Assembly (NCBI GenBank): GCA_963969595.1
Contig: OZ018409.1
Span: 7,826,520-7,890,519 of the forward strand
Reading direction: 5' to 3'
Source: Neckera pumila
Lineage: Eukaryota; Streptophyta; Bryopsida; Hypnales; Neckeraceae
DNA length: 64,000 bases
Part shown: one piece after another, positions 62,434 to 64,000 of the stretch
How positions within the stretch are numbered: position 1 is the stretch's first letter
Layout of the letters: every line of letters begins with the position of its first letter
Notes under the pieces: model-generated
The model's input: the letters and a program-made list of their open reading frames with translations, nothing else
Told to the model about the DNA's origin: nothing
Databases searched by the model: none
Translations under genes and position numbers: made by a program

Positions 62434-63305
62434 TTAACCCCTAAAAGCCCATTGTCCCTTCGGAGACAAATGCGTTTTCGGGCAGGTACCTACGGGCTGA
62501 AATTTTCTCCTGATTTTTTGAAACTTTTTTTGGAGATAGAAAAATTGATTAGCTTTGCGGGAATATAATTTTTTTCACAATCAATGCCCGGGAACAAAAG
62601 TTATGACCAAATAAGCTCAAAACAGGGGCTAGGGGGAAGCACGGGTAGCAAAAAAAATTTGCACTTTTTTTTTCTTTTTTCTTTTTTAGTATTTTTTTTC
62701 TCATATTATATTTTTGTCTTTCTTAAAAGCTTTGATTCTTTTCGAAAAAATAACTTGTAGGACTCATTCTTGAATGCAATTTTTCAAATTTTTCAAATTT
62801 TTTTTTTTGGCATATTTTAGTTTACTTGTTAGAACAATCTCACCATTGGAATTAGTGCACTTTAATTCCATCTAAAATATATGAATATTTTAGATTTTCC
62901 TTCTATCTCTTACCTACTTCTACTTAACAATTTTTTTAATAATTAAAATTAAGTGTTTTTGAATTTTTTTTTTGGATAGATTGTCAACTCGATTCTCCAC
63001 TATAAAAATTTAAAGCTCAAAACTCTGAAGTGCAAAAAATTTAAGTTAAAAATGTTCAAAGTCGAAAAATCTTGTCCCACAATGTGCTAAAAAACTTGTT
63101 TTTTTTTACTTTAAACATAGATATCTTGCAATCTATGTGGTCAAAAATTCTGAAATTTTTTCCACACATTCTTATACTAGTTAGGTGTAAGATCCTACAG
63201 TTAGATGTGCAAAAAAATATTTTTGATTTTTTTCACTCTTTGTTTAGAAATGGCAATTTTGGATGTTTTTTGGTAGAAAAAAGGCCTTGGGCCTTTAGGG
63301 GTTAA
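62434..63305 (+). mobile_element. TTAA-CCCC element, copy A7
   Basis: Left TTAACCCCTAAAAGCCCATT, right GGGCCTTTAGGGGTTAA, with TTAA at both edges. It has the same core as A3 (ATATCTTGCAATCTATGTGG). It is 872 bp. Confidence 0.85.
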
Positions 63306-64000
63306 CCCTTTAGTGACTGGTCAACCACTTTCTGGTTGATTTTTGGACTCTCGGTTTAATATTGTTCAAAATATATTTGATCACAAAAATCTCAAAGAGG
63401 AACGCAATTAGAATGTCTTTGTGCGCTTCAAACAAAACCAATTTCAAGAGAATTGGAGCATTGATGAATTAGCTATGAGGTTGTAAACTCAAATGGCCTG
63501 AACCTTCAAGTGGGAAGTGTTCAACAAAAATACAAAAAATATCAACCAAATTGTGAGATTTTTTTGTAACTTGATGTCTTAATAAGGCATAAGTGTTGCT
63601 TTGTAATCTCATAAATGCCCAAAGTAAACTTATGCATTGGTATTTATGTAGCGCAAATTCAAAAGGATCATTGAAGTCATTGATTTTTGAAAATTAAGGA
63701 AAGCAAATCAAACTCCAACAAGGCTCTAGAAGCAAATATGATTTAGAGGTACATTTCACTTTCTTCAATGTATTAAATTTGCACATTTTAGAAGGGTATT
63801 TGTTTTGATGACCATAGATGACCATTTCTTGTGAACTTTAAAAATTTGTAATTAATTTCACAAAGCTTGAAAAAATATGAAACGACTTGGGTTAGATGCC
63901 TATTCTACTTGTCTTTTGAGGAAAATTTACTGAAAAAATATTTAAAGATCTTTCACCTTCAAAAAATTTGACTTTAGCCCTTAATTGGTTAATTTATGGA
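63302..64000. mobile_element. TTAA repeat D, cut by the window edge
   Basis: It starts TTAACCCTTTAGTGACTGG, sharing the TTAA with A7. Its later part (AATATGAAACGACTTGGG onward) matches the partial copy at 17703-17895. The right end is outside the window. Confidence 0.45.

Overview
The window looks like nuclear DNA from a green land plant. It holds spliced genes with GT-AG introns, a WRKY transcription factor of the IIc type, a plant-type L-lactate dehydrogenase and two proteins with plastid-transit-like N termini. The intergenic DNA is very A+T rich and full of small non-autonomous transposons. A TET/JBP-like dioxygenase gene at the left edge, and the general style, hint at a non-seed lineage (bryophyte or lycophyte). 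That is inference; the species cannot be fixed from the sequence.

Layout. 1-1.7 kb: the 3' exons of a TET/JBP-like 2-oxoglutarate/Fe(II) dioxygenase gene. 2.3-16.7 kb: a transposon graveyard with a decayed Ty1/copia retrotransposon split by a CACTA-like insertion, a second decayed mobile-element ORF, CACTA MITEs, and the first copies of two families that dominate the window. Family 1 has TTAA target sites and CCCCTAAA-type ends, about 0.9 kb. Family 2 has CATTAG ends, 0.23-0.41 kb, and carries a TGACGTGGCA-like signature. 17.0-19.4 kb: a small multi-exon gene for a probable plastid protein. 20-30 kb: repeats, including a short Helitron inserted in a (TA)n tract and nested MITEs. 31.8-34.4 kb: a three-exon WRKY gene. 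35-42 kb: repeats. 42.2-44.1 kb: a two-exon lactate dehydrogenase gene (minus strand). 45-52 kb: a CACTA MITE, more TTAA elements and a perfect 31-bp hairpin. 52.2-57.7 kb: a 15-exon FG-GAP/ASPIC (CRTAC1-like) gene (minus strand), reconstructed in full with every splice phase consistent. 58-64 kb: repeats, including a fold-back of several hundred bases with a Stowaway MITE inserted in one arm.

The five genes are unrelated single-copy-looking loci and do not form a pathway. The most unusual content is the transposon ecology. Nested copies give filled and near-empty sites that define the TTAA target of family 1, and they suggest that family 2 makes little or no target-site duplication.
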